Positions 45,283 through 55,142 of a stretch of 64,000 nucleotides of DNA are shown piece after piece. The notes beneath the pieces are model-generated. The model saw only the letters and a list, made by a program, of their open reading frames with translations, was not told the DNA's origin and did not search any database. Source of the stretch: Anaerolineales bacterium. GTDB taxonomy: Bacteria; Chloroflexota; Anaerolineae; Anaerolineales; UBA11579. Location: positions 1 through 64,000 of the forward strand of contig JAHCII010000002.1 in assembly GCA_026129305.1 (NCBI GenBank). Direction: 5' to 3'. Each line of letters starts with the position of its first letter. The stretch's first letter is position 1. A program made the position numbers and the translations under genes.

Positions 45283-46230
45283 CAGGCTGCCCGCCAGCCA
45301 CAATAGGCCGCGCTCTGCGCGCGAACTCAGAATATCGGCCAGGGTCGGGCTGGGTAAACGCCCGCTGTTGCGCGAATTGGGTTCCAGCTTGCCCAGCAGC
45401 GCTTCTTGCAGCGCCTGAATGCTCTGCGGGCGCTCCTCCGGGTGCAGGTTCAGCGCCCAGATCGCGGCTCGCTCGGTGCGTGAGCTGACCTCCGGGTTCA
45501 GTTCGCGCATGGCGGGCATGCTGTTGGGGTTGAGGAAACGCTCACGCGCTTCAATGGGCGGCGTATTGGTCAGCAGGTGATACAGCGTGGCGCCAAAGGC
45601 GTATACATCGCTGCGGGCGTCTGTGTGGCCCGTGTCGCCGCCATACTGCTCCAGCGGCGTGTACAGCGCCGTGCCGCGTCCCTGCACGATGGTCACCGTA
45701 TCCTCCTGCGCAGCCAGGATCTTGACCAACCCAAAGTCCACCAGCTTCACCACGCCGTTGGGCGTCAGCTTGATGTTGCTGGGTTTCACATCGCGGTGCA
45801 GGATCGGCGGGTCCTGGCTGTGCAGGTAATGCAGAGCGTCGCCGATTTGGCTGGCCCACAGCAGCACTTCTTCTTCTCTCAGGAATTCGCCGCGCTGGCG
45901 GGCGGCCATCATTAACGAGCGCAGGTCTTCGCCGGGGATGTAGTCCATCACCAGATAGTCGCTGTGTTCCTCGGAAAAGAAGTCAGAGACTTTGGGCAGG
46001 TTGGTGTGGTCCAGGCGCGCCAACACCGTGGCTTCTCGCAGGAACTGGGCGCGGGTCTGGTCCAGCGTCTCTTGGGACAACGACGGGTCGAGGCGCACTT
46101 CTTTCACCGCGCATTGGCGGCCTTGCAAACGCAAGTCATCGGCCAGGTATATGCTTCCCATACCGCCGCGGCTGATGAATTGAGCAATGCGATAGCGCTC
46201 GCGCAGCACCTCGCCAACTTCTAAGGGCAT
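45247..46230 (-). CDS. Serine/threonine protein kinase with C-terminal membrane helix
   Basis: A Hanks-type kinase of 327 residues with the P-loop ISRGGMGSIYLADD, Lys in QCAVKEV, catalytic ILHRDVKPSNIKL, metal site KLVDFGLVKIL and the activation region GRGTALYTPLEQYGG. After the kinase domain a short linker leads to a single helix (LLWLAGSLLLLSLIASI), so the kinase domain is tethered at the inner membrane with no extracellular sensor. Its 3' end overlaps the GH3-like gene by 36 nt. The neighbouring FHA protein is a likely phosphothreonine-binding partner. Confidence 0.93.
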   Translation of the reverse strand: MPLEVGEVLRERYRIAQFISRGGMGSIYLADDLRLQGRQCAVKEVRLDPSLSQETLDQTRAQFLREATVLARLDHTNLPKVSDFFSEEHSDYLVMDYIPGEDLRSLMMAARQRGEFLREEEVLLWASQIGDALHYLHSQDPPILHRDVKPSNIKLTPNGVVKLVDFGLVKILAAQEDTVTIVQGRGTALYTPLEQYGGDTGHTDARSDVYAFGATLYHLLTNTPPIEARERFLNPNSMPAMRELNPEVSSRTERAAIWALNLHPEERPQSIQALQEALLGKLEPNSRNSGRLPSPTLADILSSRAERGLLWLAGSLLLLSLIASIGR

Positions 46231-46323
46231 GTGGTCTCTTCTTTCAAAATGAATTCCTTCCAGCCGGAATTGTTGCGGGCGTAACGACTGGGCGTCTGGC
46301 AGCGTCTTGACTAAGGCGCTGAA

Positions 46324-46352
46324 TTGAGTGGCCAGAATTTTGGTATTATAAC
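46324..46352 (+). promoter_or_regulatory. Putative promoter of the FHA-winged-helix gene
   Basis: TTGAGT (46324-46329) and TATAAC (46347-46352) are separated by 17 nt, one of the few promoters here with a recognisable -35. GAGAGG lies just before the ATG at 46365. Confidence 0.45.
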
Positions 46353-46364
46353 TTGAGAGGTTTG

Positions 46365-47033
46365 ATGGCTTCTAAGAACGAGTCCCATCCCGTTCTCTTG
46401 GCACAGAGTGGGCCATTAAGTGGAGAACGATGGCCAATCCGTGGCCCCCTAACGATTGGTCGCGACCAGGACTGCGACATTGTCATTCCTGATCGCAAAA
46501 TCTCTCGCCAACATGCCCAGCTGCGCTTGAGCGATGACGGCGTAGTGCTTGAAGATCTGGACAGCAAGAATGGCACCCATCACAACGGGGAGCAGCTGCA
46601 CGGCCGGGTCTTATTGAAGGACGGCGATATCGTTCAGATCGCCTTGGCCCAAAAATTCGCCTTTATCAGTTCAGACGCCACTGTACCCCTGGAATTTGAG
46701 CCGCCCGTGGAAAGCGGCCTGGAAGAACGCCGCCTGCGCATGGACAAACGCTCCCGCCGGGTGTGGGCCAATCAGGTGGAGGTCGCCCCGCCGCTCTCGC
46801 TGGCCCAGTTCACCATGCTCGACCTGCTGTATCGCCGTGATGGCTTGGTGGTGCCGCGTGAAGAAATGGTGCGGGCGGTCTGGGGCCAGGAGGAAGCCTA
46901 CGGTATCTCCGACCAGGCCGTCGACGCTCTGGTGCGCCGCTTACGCGACCGCTTGGCCGAGGCCGACCAGGACTTCGAATATGTGGTCACCGTGCGCGGC
47001 CACGGCCTGCGCCTGGACAATCCCAAGCTGTAG
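46365..47033 (+). CDS. FHA domain fused to OmpR-type winged helix
   Basis: 222 residues. The FHA domain (about 5-105) keeps the phosphothreonine-binding marks GPLTIGRDQDCDIVI, KISRQHAQL and DLDSKNGTHHNG. The C-terminal winged helix has PPLSLAQFTMLDLLYRRDGL, ISDQAVDALVRRLRDRLAE and YVVTVRGHGLRL, as in OmpR/PhoB regulators. It is thus a DNA-binding protein without receiver domain whose input is likely a phosphorylated protein. The divergent kinase gene 135 bp away is the obvious candidate. I start it at the second Met because GAGAGG precedes it. Confidence 0.9.
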   Translation: MASKNESHPVLLAQSGPLSGERWPIRGPLTIGRDQDCDIVIPDRKISRQHAQLRLSDDGVVLEDLDSKNGTHHNGEQLHGRVLLKDGDIVQIALAQKFAFISSDATVPLEFEPPVESGLEERRLRMDKRSRRVWANQVEVAPPLSLAQFTMLDLLYRRDGLVVPREEMVRAVWGQEEAYGISDQAVDALVRRLRDRLAEADQDFEYVVTVRGHGLRLDNPKL

Positions 47034-47110
47034 TAAATCGTTATCAAGGGTCTGACGCAGGGGGTACTCGGCCGGGCACCGTAACAAATTCTTCGTGATT
47101 TGTGCTGTAG

Positions 47111-47130
47111 GGGCGAGGCATGCCTCGCCC
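47111..47130. repeat. 20-bp palindrome of the GTA-GGGCG family, copy 2
   Basis: GGGCGAGGCA followed by TGCCTCGCCC is a perfect palindrome preceded by GTAG. It is in the 172-bp gap between the convergent FHA and CpXC genes, which holds no other recognised feature. Confidence 0.55.
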
Positions 47131-47205
47131 GTAGTAGTCACAGGTATCCTTGCAATTGGGTGAAAGTTGCAGCTTTGCTAAGAGCTTAGAGCTTACAACC
47201 TATAG

Positions 47206-48552
47206 CTATCCTTGCATGCCCTTTTCCATCGAGACGCGCAGTGCGGCGCGGTACGCCGCCCGGATCTTCTCGGTTAGCTCTTTATCCTCAGTAGCTTCCA
47301 GTTGCATCATCATCGCTGACAGGCTCTCGATGAATTCGGGAGTGATCTCGTCCTTGTGCTCGGTCACGATCTTCTTGAGCGTTTCATCGTCCGCGGCTTC
47401 CATCAGCTTGTCCAGCAATTCCGGGTTGTAGCCCGGGGTGATCAACTGCTGGATGACCTGGGTCAGCGTCTGCAGCTTCTGCAAGCGGGCGCTGTCGTTC
47501 TTCTGTTGGGCTTCTCCCAGTGATTGGTTCAACACCTGGATGAAGAACTCATCCAACACGGCCGGGTTTTCCTGAATCAGTACGGCCGCATCCTCGGCCC
47601 CCAACAAGGCGTCCAGGTTGCGCAGGGCCACATTCAAACGGGCTTGCAATTGCTCATCGACGCGCTTGGTGATCTCCAGCAGATCCTCACGCATCTTGTT
47701 GAGCTTGTCTTTGTCGGCCCCAACTGCTGCGTCCAGCCGTTCGCTCAGCATCTGAAAGAAGCTGTAGTCCAGCCCCGGGCGCGCCATGCTGGCCAGGGCG
47801 TTAAAGCGGATGTCGTTGCCGGCCGCCTCGCTCAGCAGGTCCAGCAGCTTTTCACGTGTCAGCTCTTTGCCCGCCGCTTCCAAGCTCTGGCGGGCGGCCT
47901 CGACCTCATCGGCCTGTGACTTGATCTGCCGGCCCATCTCGGTGTGCTCCAGTAGCGCTTCCTGGATGCGACCCAGTTTGGACACGCTGGCCTCATCGCG
48001 GGCCGCCATGCCTGCTTCCAGCATGCGGCTCAGCAAGGTGAAGAATTCGCTGTCGATCGTCTCACTGCCGGCTTGCACCATCGCCACTAGGCCGTCGTCG
48101 GAGGCCCCCATTAGGCGCTGCAGCAGGTCCACCCGCTTGCGCTGGGCGTCCAGCATCTCTTTGGTGACGCCCTCACCTTCCAGCACTTTTTCGATCAGGT
48201 TTTGCAGAGTGAACATTTGCTGCGGGTTGAACAGGTAACCCTTGCGCTGCTCTTGCGGCAGGTTATCCACCACTTTGTTGATCAGCGGGGCAATGCTGCG
48301 TTCCTGCTCCATCACCGGCACGTTCAACTCCGCCGGGAAATAGGTCAGCAAAAATTCCTTGGAAGGGTCGTGATAGATCAGCGGGGTGGGGACCTGGCCC
48401 TGGAAACCACAGAAGGGGCAGTTGATCACGTTGAAGCTGCCATTCAGCAGGCGCTGCTTGGCTTGCGGGTCCGCGGCCACATCAAATAGCTGCTCGATCT
48501 CGGTCACGCTGGGTTGTTTGCAGTTGGGACAGGGTACTTGAATTTTAGCCAT
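47206..48552 (-). CDS. CpXC-domain protein with long helical C-terminus
   Basis: 448 residues. The first 60 form a CpXC zinc-binding domain (QVPCPNCKQPSVTEI and INCPFCGFQG, two C-P-x-C knuckles). The remainder is almost all helical, rich in Glu, Leu and Gln with coiled-coil stretches (for example DKDKLNKMREDLLEITKRVD). The function of CpXC proteins is not known. It is 19 nt downstream of the histidine kinase gene and on the same strand, so the two may work together. The start is MAKIQVPCPN. Confidence 0.85.
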   Translation of the reverse strand: MAKIQVPCPNCKQPSVTEIEQLFDVAADPQAKQRLLNGSFNVINCPFCGFQGQVPTPLIYHDPSKEFLLTYFPAELNVPVMEQERSIAPLINKVVDNLPQEQRKGYLFNPQQMFTLQNLIEKVLEGEGVTKEMLDAQRKRVDLLQRLMGASDDGLVAMVQAGSETIDSEFFTLLSRMLEAGMAARDEASVSKLGRIQEALLEHTEMGRQIKSQADEVEAARQSLEAAGKELTREKLLDLLSEAAGNDIRFNALASMARPGLDYSFFQMLSERLDAAVGADKDKLNKMREDLLEITKRVDEQLQARLNVALRNLDALLGAEDAAVLIQENPAVLDEFFIQVLNQSLGEAQQKNDSARLQKLQTLTQVIQQLITPGYNPELLDKLMEAADDETLKKIVTEHKDEITPEFIESLSAMMMQLEATEDKELTEKIRAAYRAALRVSMEKGMQG

Positions 48553-48571
48553 GCTCTCTTCCAAAAATAGT

Positions 48572-50128
48572 TTATTGCGCACGCGGCAGCGAGAAGCATA
48601 CCCTGGCGCCGTCTTTGTATTGCGTATCGACCCAAATGCTGCCGCCATGCGCTTCCAGGATGGCGCGCGTCAGGTACAGGCCCAGCCCGGCGCCCTTGGT
48701 GCTGCGGGCGGTTTCGCCAGCGCGATAGAAGCGGTCGAAGATGTGCGGCATATCGCCCGGTGGGATGCCCGGCCCCTGGTCCTGCACGCACACGACCACA
48801 TGCTCAGGCCGCACCTGTCCGATGATGCGGATCTCGCCGCCTTGCGGCGAATACTTGGCCGCGTTGGACAGCAGGTTGAGCAGCACCTGGCCCAGGCGCT
48901 GTTCGTCGCCCAGCACTATGGGGAAGTCCGGGGGGAAGTCTAGCACGATATTGTGCTTGTCTGTCTGGGTGCGGAAGCGCTCTACAATGCGCTCCGCCAG
49001 GCGCCCCAGCGCCAGATCGCTGGCATTCAATGCCAGCGCGCCGGCCTCCAGGCGGGAGGCGTCCAGCAAGTTCTCGATCAGCTCGGCCAGGTGATCGGCC
49101 TCCTCCTCGATCACTTCCAGGCTGTCCTGCACGACCTTGCTGTCCCAGCGCACATCTTCACGGCGCAGCGTGCCCACGTAGCCCTTGATCAGCGCTACCG
49201 GGGTCTTGAGCTCATGGCTGATCACGGAGATGAACGTGCTTTGCATCTCCTCTGCCTGGCGGAAGTGGCTCACATCCCGCACCGAAGCGATGATGTTGAT
49301 TAGTTGGCCTTCAGGGTTCAGCAGTGGGGCGTAGGTGATCCCCACCGGCAGGGTGCTGCCGTCTTTGCGCAGCAGGTCGCCCTCCACGTACAGCGTGGCC
49401 GTGGGGGTCAGCGGCCAACCGCCCGCTTCGGCGCGTTCCAGCGTAGGCCCATGGGTGACCTCTTTCCACAGGATGACCTGCGCATGCTCCCGGCCCACGA
49501 TCTGGCTGGGTGTCTTGCCCAGCAGGCGCGCCAAGGCTGGGTTGCAGCGCTCAATGGCGTGGTTGGGCTGCAGGATCAGGATGCCGTCCGCCACGGAATT
49601 CAGCAGGCCGTCCAGCCGCTGGGCCTGGCTGCGGCTTTGGTTGTACAGCTGCGCATTGTGCACGGCGATGGCGGCCTGGTCGGCGAAGCTCTGCAGCAGC
49701 AGCTGGTCCTCACGCGAAAAGCGGCCGTGGTAATTGCGGAAGACAAAAATCACGCCCAGCACTGAATTCTGCACGATCAGTGGCAGGCCCACGCCGCTCA
49801 GCAGGCCGAGGCTGACCTCGCGCGCCAGGTTCTGCAGCAGACGGTTGACCTCGGGGATCTCGAAGCGGGCGGCCTCCTCAAAATCCGGCACCTCGGCCAG
49901 CAGCGGGTCCAGGTAGCTGATCAGCGGTTCGGGAATACCAATGAAGGCGGCTACATTCCAGCCGCCTTCATTGCCGCGCAGCGCCACCAGGCCGGCCTGG
50001 CCGGCCAGCAGCTCAGCCGCGTGCTGCAGAATGCGCGCCAAGACATCATCCAGGTTCAACTCCTGGGTGATGGCACGGGCGATTTCCAGCAAGTAGTCGC
50101 GTTGGCGTACTCTGAAGTCAGGCAGCAT
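48572..50128 (-). CDS. Soluble sensor histidine kinase: GAF, PAS, HisKA, HATPase
   Basis: 518 residues: a GAF domain (about 10-160), PAS (about 170-290), the dimerisation domain with phospho-acceptor His305 in FISVISHELKTPVALIKGYV, and an ATPase domain with the N box (LLNLLSNAAKYSPQ) and G boxes (VQDQGPGIPPGD, GAGLGLYLTRAILEAHGG). No transmembrane helix is present, so it senses an internal signal. There is no response regulator gene beside it; a regulator elsewhere must be its partner. GGGGGAAGG lies about 10 nt before the ATG. Confidence 0.93.
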   Translation of the reverse strand: MLPDFRVRQRDYLLEIARAITQELNLDDVLARILQHAAELLAGQAGLVALRGNEGGWNVAAFIGIPEPLISYLDPLLAEVPDFEEAARFEIPEVNRLLQNLAREVSLGLLSGVGLPLIVQNSVLGVIFVFRNYHGRFSREDQLLLQSFADQAAIAVHNAQLYNQSRSQAQRLDGLLNSVADGILILQPNHAIERCNPALARLLGKTPSQIVGREHAQVILWKEVTHGPTLERAEAGGWPLTPTATLYVEGDLLRKDGSTLPVGITYAPLLNPEGQLINIIASVRDVSHFRQAEEMQSTFISVISHELKTPVALIKGYVGTLRREDVRWDSKVVQDSLEVIEEEADHLAELIENLLDASRLEAGALALNASDLALGRLAERIVERFRTQTDKHNIVLDFPPDFPIVLGDEQRLGQVLLNLLSNAAKYSPQGGEIRIIGQVRPEHVVVCVQDQGPGIPPGDMPHIFDRFYRAGETARSTKGAGLGLYLTRAILEAHGGSIWVDTQYKDGARVCFSLPRAQ

Positions 50129-50176
50129 CAGCAGACCTTCCCCCTATGATAGCCAAAAACGCGGCCGAAGGGATGT

Positions 50177-51520
50177 TTACTTCTTCGGCAGGCTCTTGGC
50201 GGTGATCTCCAGAGCCTTGTCGATCACTTCGGCGGGCACGTCCAGCATGCCGCGGAAGCGGATCGAGCGCTCGCCTGATTTCAGCGCATACAGGCCGTTG
50301 TCCTTCATCGCGCCGATGGTGGTGTCACGCGCGGCCTTGTCCGGCAGGTCAAAGGCCACCATCATGCCGCGGCCGCGCACGTTGCTCACCAAGCCCTTGG
50401 AGCCGTCGGCCAGACCCTGCAGGCCGCCCATCAGCTTCTCGCCCATCTTGGCGGTGTGCTCCATCAGCTTTTCTTCCTGGATGATCTCCAGGAAGCGGGC
50501 AGAGCGCACCATGTCGGTCAGGTCGCCGCCCCAGGTGGAATTGATGCGGCTCTCTTCTTCAAAGACGTTGTCGGGCACTTGGTCGATGCGCGGGCCGGCG
50601 ATGATGCCGCACACCTGGGTTTTCTTGCCGAAGACGATAATGTCGGGCTGCACGCCCATATGCTCGATGGCCCAGGTCTTGCCGGTGATGCCCAGACCGC
50701 TCTGGATCTCGTCGGCGATGAACAGGAATTCGTGCTCATCGGCCAGGCGGCGCAGTTCGGCAAAGAATTCGGGGCGGAAGTGGTTGTCGCCACCTTCGCC
50801 CTGGATCGGTTCAATGATCAGCGCCGCCACGTCGCCCGGGTACTGCTGCACGGCCGCCTCGATCTGGGCGATGGCGATCTCTTCGGCGCGCTTCACCTCG
50901 GCCAGCACCTCATCGGTGATCGGGAAGCGCAGTTTGGGGTTCAGCACCCGCGGCCATTCAAATTTGGGGAAATACAGGTACTTGCGCGGGTCATCCGTAT
51001 TGGTCAGCGACATGGTGTAGCCGGAGCGACCGTGGAAAGCTTCACGGAAATGGATCACCTTGGTGCCCATGCCCTCAATACGGTGCGGCTGGCCTTTGGC
51101 GGCCGGTTTGCCGATGCGGCCAAAGTTCTGGCGCGTCTTCCAGTCGAAAGCCGTCTTGAGCGCATTCTCAACTGCCAGCGCCCCGCCGGCGATCAGGAAC
51201 AGGTGCTTCATCTCGGCCGGCATGGCGATCTTGGCGAAGGTCTGTACGAATTCCGCCATCTGCACAGTGTAAAAATCTGAGGAGGAAGGCTTGGTGATCG
51301 CCACACTGAGCAGCTTTTCAATGAAAGCCGAATCGTGCATCTTGGGGTGGTTGTGGCCGATGGGCGCACTGGCGAAATAGGTATAGAAGTCAATATAGTC
51401 CTTGCCGCTCAGCGCGTCGTGCAAATAAGCGCCATGGGACTTTTCCACGTCCACCACAATCGGCTCTGCGCCGGATGGCAGGTGTTTTTCGATTTGCGCG
51501 TGAACTTCAGAAGCTTTCAT
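50177..51520 (-). CDS. lat: L-lysine 6-transaminase (class III PLP aminotransferase)
   Basis: 447 residues. FYTYFASAPIGHNHPKMHD, IAGGALAVENALKTAFDWK, EPIQGEGGDNHFRPEFF and DEIQSGLGITGKTWAIEH are as in lysine 6-aminotransferases (Rv3290c type). The PLP Lys is in IIVFGKKTQVCGI, and INSTWGGDLTDMVR is the phosphate-binding segment. It moves the epsilon amino group of lysine to 2-oxoglutarate. GGAG precedes the ATG and TATAAT lies further upstream. No downstream semialdehyde dehydrogenase is adjacent, so the pathway cannot be traced here. Confidence 0.88.
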   Translation of the reverse strand: MKASEVHAQIEKHLPSGAEPIVVDVEKSHGAYLHDALSGKDYIDFYTYFASAPIGHNHPKMHDSAFIEKLLSVAITKPSSSDFYTVQMAEFVQTFAKIAMPAEMKHLFLIAGGALAVENALKTAFDWKTRQNFGRIGKPAAKGQPHRIEGMGTKVIHFREAFHGRSGYTMSLTNTDDPRKYLYFPKFEWPRVLNPKLRFPITDEVLAEVKRAEEIAIAQIEAAVQQYPGDVAALIIEPIQGEGGDNHFRPEFFAELRRLADEHEFLFIADEIQSGLGITGKTWAIEHMGVQPDIIVFGKKTQVCGIIAGPRIDQVPDNVFEEESRINSTWGGDLTDMVRSARFLEIIQEEKLMEHTAKMGEKLMGGLQGLADGSKGLVSNVRGRGMMVAFDLPDKAARDTTIGAMKDNGLYALKSGERSIRFRGMLDVPAEVIDKALEITAKSLPKK

Positions 51521-51627
51521 CGAGTTCTATCTCCAAAATGGAACATGGTTGGGGGGATTGCGGGCATTATACAGCCAAACGGTATAATGGCTAGGTACGC
51601 CGTCAAACGGCCCCTGATTTGCCATTC

Positions 51628-53988
51628 ATGACAGTTGAAATCGCCTTAACTCTGGGCATTTTAGGCGTGGCGTTGCTGCTGCTGGTTTTCGAGCGGCTGC
51701 GCGCTGACCTGATCGCCCTGCTCGTCCTGCTCAGCCTGACCCTCACCGGCCTGGTCACCCCTGGCGAGGCCCTTTCCGGCTTCAGCAACCCCAGCGTGGT
51801 CACCGTGTGGGCTATGTTTATTCTGGGGCTGGGCCTGGCGCGCACCGGCGTGGCCGACTGGCTGGGCCGTTTCATTTTGCAGGCCAGCAAACAACGCGGC
51901 GAAGCCGGGCTGATCGCCCTGATCATGCTGCTGGCGGTGCTGCTCTCGGCCTTTATGAACAGCTCGGCGATCGTTGCTATGTTCCTGCCTGTGATCAGCG
52001 TAGTGGCCCGCAAGCGCCAGTTCCTGCCGGCGCGCCTGCTGATGCCGCTGGCTTTTGGCACGGTTTTGGGCGGCTCCACCACGCTGATCAGCACCATGCC
52101 CAACATCCTGGTCAGCAATGCCCTGGAAGAGTTCACCGGCCAGGGCTTCCGCTTCTTCGACTTTGCGCTGACCGGCCTGCCGGTCAGCTTGGCGGGTGTG
52201 GCGTTCATGGTCCTGATCGGCCGCCACCTGCTGCCCCGTCGGGAACGCAACCTGGAATGGCCGGGCGCCGAACCGGGCAAACTCTTTGGCCTGGAGGAGC
52301 GCCTGTTTGTACTGCGCCTGCCGCCCGGCAGCCCGCTGGCTGGCAAGCGCCTGGCGGAAAGTCGCCTGGGCAGCGCCCTCAAGCTGAACGTGGTCAGCAT
52401 CCAGCGCGCCGGTCTGACCCAAACCGCGCCCAGCTCTCAAACCCTCCTGCGGCAGGGCGATGAATTGCTTGTGTTGGGCAAATCGGACTGGCTGCAGGAC
52501 CTGCTCTCCGGCCAGCAGCTTCATTTGGACAATGGCAAGCAGCGCGCCCCGCAGGAGCAGTTGAAACTGGACGTGAAAGAGCTGGTCTCCAGCCAGGTGG
52601 ATCTGGCCGAAGTGGTCGTGCCGCCCGGCTCGCCTGTCATCGGCCAGAGCTTGTATCAGTGTGATTTCCGCAAGAAGTACAAGGCCAATGTGCTCGCCAT
52701 CTGGCGTGAGCGCCCGGTGCGCACCAACTTCCAGGATATGCCACTGCGTTCCGGTGATCGCATCCTGGTGCAGGCCAGCCGCAAACAGCTGAATGAGCTC
52801 AGTGCCTCGCCGGACTTCACACCCGGTGAGCCGAATGCCGTGGCTGCTTACGAATTGCAGGAGCGGTTGCTCCTGCTGACCGTGCCGTCAGGCTCGACCT
52901 TGGAGGGCAAAACCCTGGCGCAGAGCGAACTGGCCGATGCCTTCGGTTTGTCGGTGTTGGGCATCGTGCGCAATGGCAAGACGCGCCTGATGCCCAAGGC
53001 CAAAGAACGCTTGCGAGCCGGCGATCAGTTGGTGGTTGAAGGCAAGCTGGAAGATGTGGAGCTGCTGCAGGCCATCCAGCAATTGGAGGTCAAGGAAGTC
53101 CTGACCCCCCAGTTGGATGAGTTGGAGAGCGTCGAAATTGGCCTGGCTGAAGCTGTGCTATCGCCGCATTCGCGGCTGAATGGCAAGACCCTGCGTGAAC
53201 TCAAGTTTCGCGAGAAGTACGGCCTGAACATCCTGGCCATCTGGCACGGTGGGCGGGCCTATCGCTCCAACCTGCGTGAGATGCGCCTGCACCACGGCGA
53301 TTCGGTGCTGCTCTACGGGGACCGCACGCGCATTAAACTGTTGGCCGAAGAGCAGGATTTTCTGATCCTTTCCGAAGAGCTCCAGGAGTCGCCGCGCCGC
53401 GAGAAGGCCCTGCTCTCCATGCTGATCATGGCGGCCGTGGTGTTGGCCGCCGGTCTGCGCCTGCTGCCGATCGAGATCGCCGCACTGGCTGGGGCGGCTG
53501 CCATGGTGCTGACCCAGTGCCTGACCATGGAGGAGGCGCAGCGCTCCATCCGCTGGCCGGCTGTCTTCATGATCGCCGGCATGCTGCCGCTGGGGATCGC
53601 CATGCAGACCAGCGGCGCGGCTGAGTTCCTGGGCCAGCTCGTGCTCAGCGAAGCCGGCGCCTGGCAGGCCTCCATCTTCCTGGGTGCGTTGTTCCTTTTT
53701 AGCAACCTGCTGTCTCAAGTGGTGCCGCCGCCGGTCGTGGCCGTGCTGATGTCGACTGTGGCGCTCAGCGGCGCGCTGCCTGCGCATACCTCGCTGCAGG
53801 CCTTGCTGATCATGATTGCGCTCGGTTCGGCCATGCCTTTCCTCAGCCCCATGGGGCATCCGGCCAATCTTCTGGTGCTCGGGCCAGGAGGGTATCGCTT
53901 TAGCGATTACACTAAAGTGGGCTTGCCGCTGACCTTGCTGGTCATGTTGATCGCGGTGCTGGTGGTGCCCTTCGTTTGGCCGCCCTAG
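51628..53988 (+). CDS. SLC13-type anion permease with four internal TrkA-C domains
   Basis: 786 residues. An N-terminal half-transporter (about 1-215; SGFSNPSVVTVWAMFILGLG, LAFGTVLGGSTTLIST) and a C-terminal half (about 590-786; LSPMGHPANLLVLGPGGYRF) enclose four TrkA-C (RCK_C) modules. Their starts are ERLFVLRLPPGSPLAGKRL, LAEVVVPPGSPVIGQSLYQ, RLLLLTVPSGSTLEGKTLA and LAEAVLSPHSRLNGKTLRE. Bacterial relatives usually have two. The carrier probably moves a dicarboxylate, sulfate or phosphate with Na+, gated by the cytoplasmic modules. TATAAT at 51582-51587; the tgt ATG follows its stop directly. Confidence 0.88.
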   Translation: MTVEIALTLGILGVALLLLVFERLRADLIALLVLLSLTLTGLVTPGEALSGFSNPSVVTVWAMFILGLGLARTGVADWLGRFILQASKQRGEAGLIALIMLLAVLLSAFMNSSAIVAMFLPVISVVARKRQFLPARLLMPLAFGTVLGGSTTLISTMPNILVSNALEEFTGQGFRFFDFALTGLPVSLAGVAFMVLIGRHLLPRRERNLEWPGAEPGKLFGLEERLFVLRLPPGSPLAGKRLAESRLGSALKLNVVSIQRAGLTQTAPSSQTLLRQGDELLVLGKSDWLQDLLSGQQLHLDNGKQRAPQEQLKLDVKELVSSQVDLAEVVVPPGSPVIGQSLYQCDFRKKYKANVLAIWRERPVRTNFQDMPLRSGDRILVQASRKQLNELSASPDFTPGEPNAVAAYELQERLLLLTVPSGSTLEGKTLAQSELADAFGLSVLGIVRNGKTRLMPKAKERLRAGDQLVVEGKLEDVELLQAIQQLEVKEVLTPQLDELESVEIGLAEAVLSPHSRLNGKTLRELKFREKYGLNILAIWHGGRAYRSNLREMRLHHGDSVLLYGDRTRIKLLAEEQDFLILSEELQESPRREKALLSMLIMAAVVLAAGLRLLPIEIAALAGAAAMVLTQCLTMEEAQRSIRWPAVFMIAGMLPLGIAMQTSGAAEFLGQLVLSEAGAWQASIFLGALFLFSNLLSQVVPPPVVAVLMSTVALSGALPAHTSLQALLIMIALGSAMPFLSPMGHPANLLVLGPGGYRFSDYTKVGLPLTLLVMLIAVLVVPFVWPP

Positions 53989-55110
<1,122 letters not shown>

Positions 55111-55142
55111 GATTCACTATCCCGAAGAGAAAGCGAACCTAG

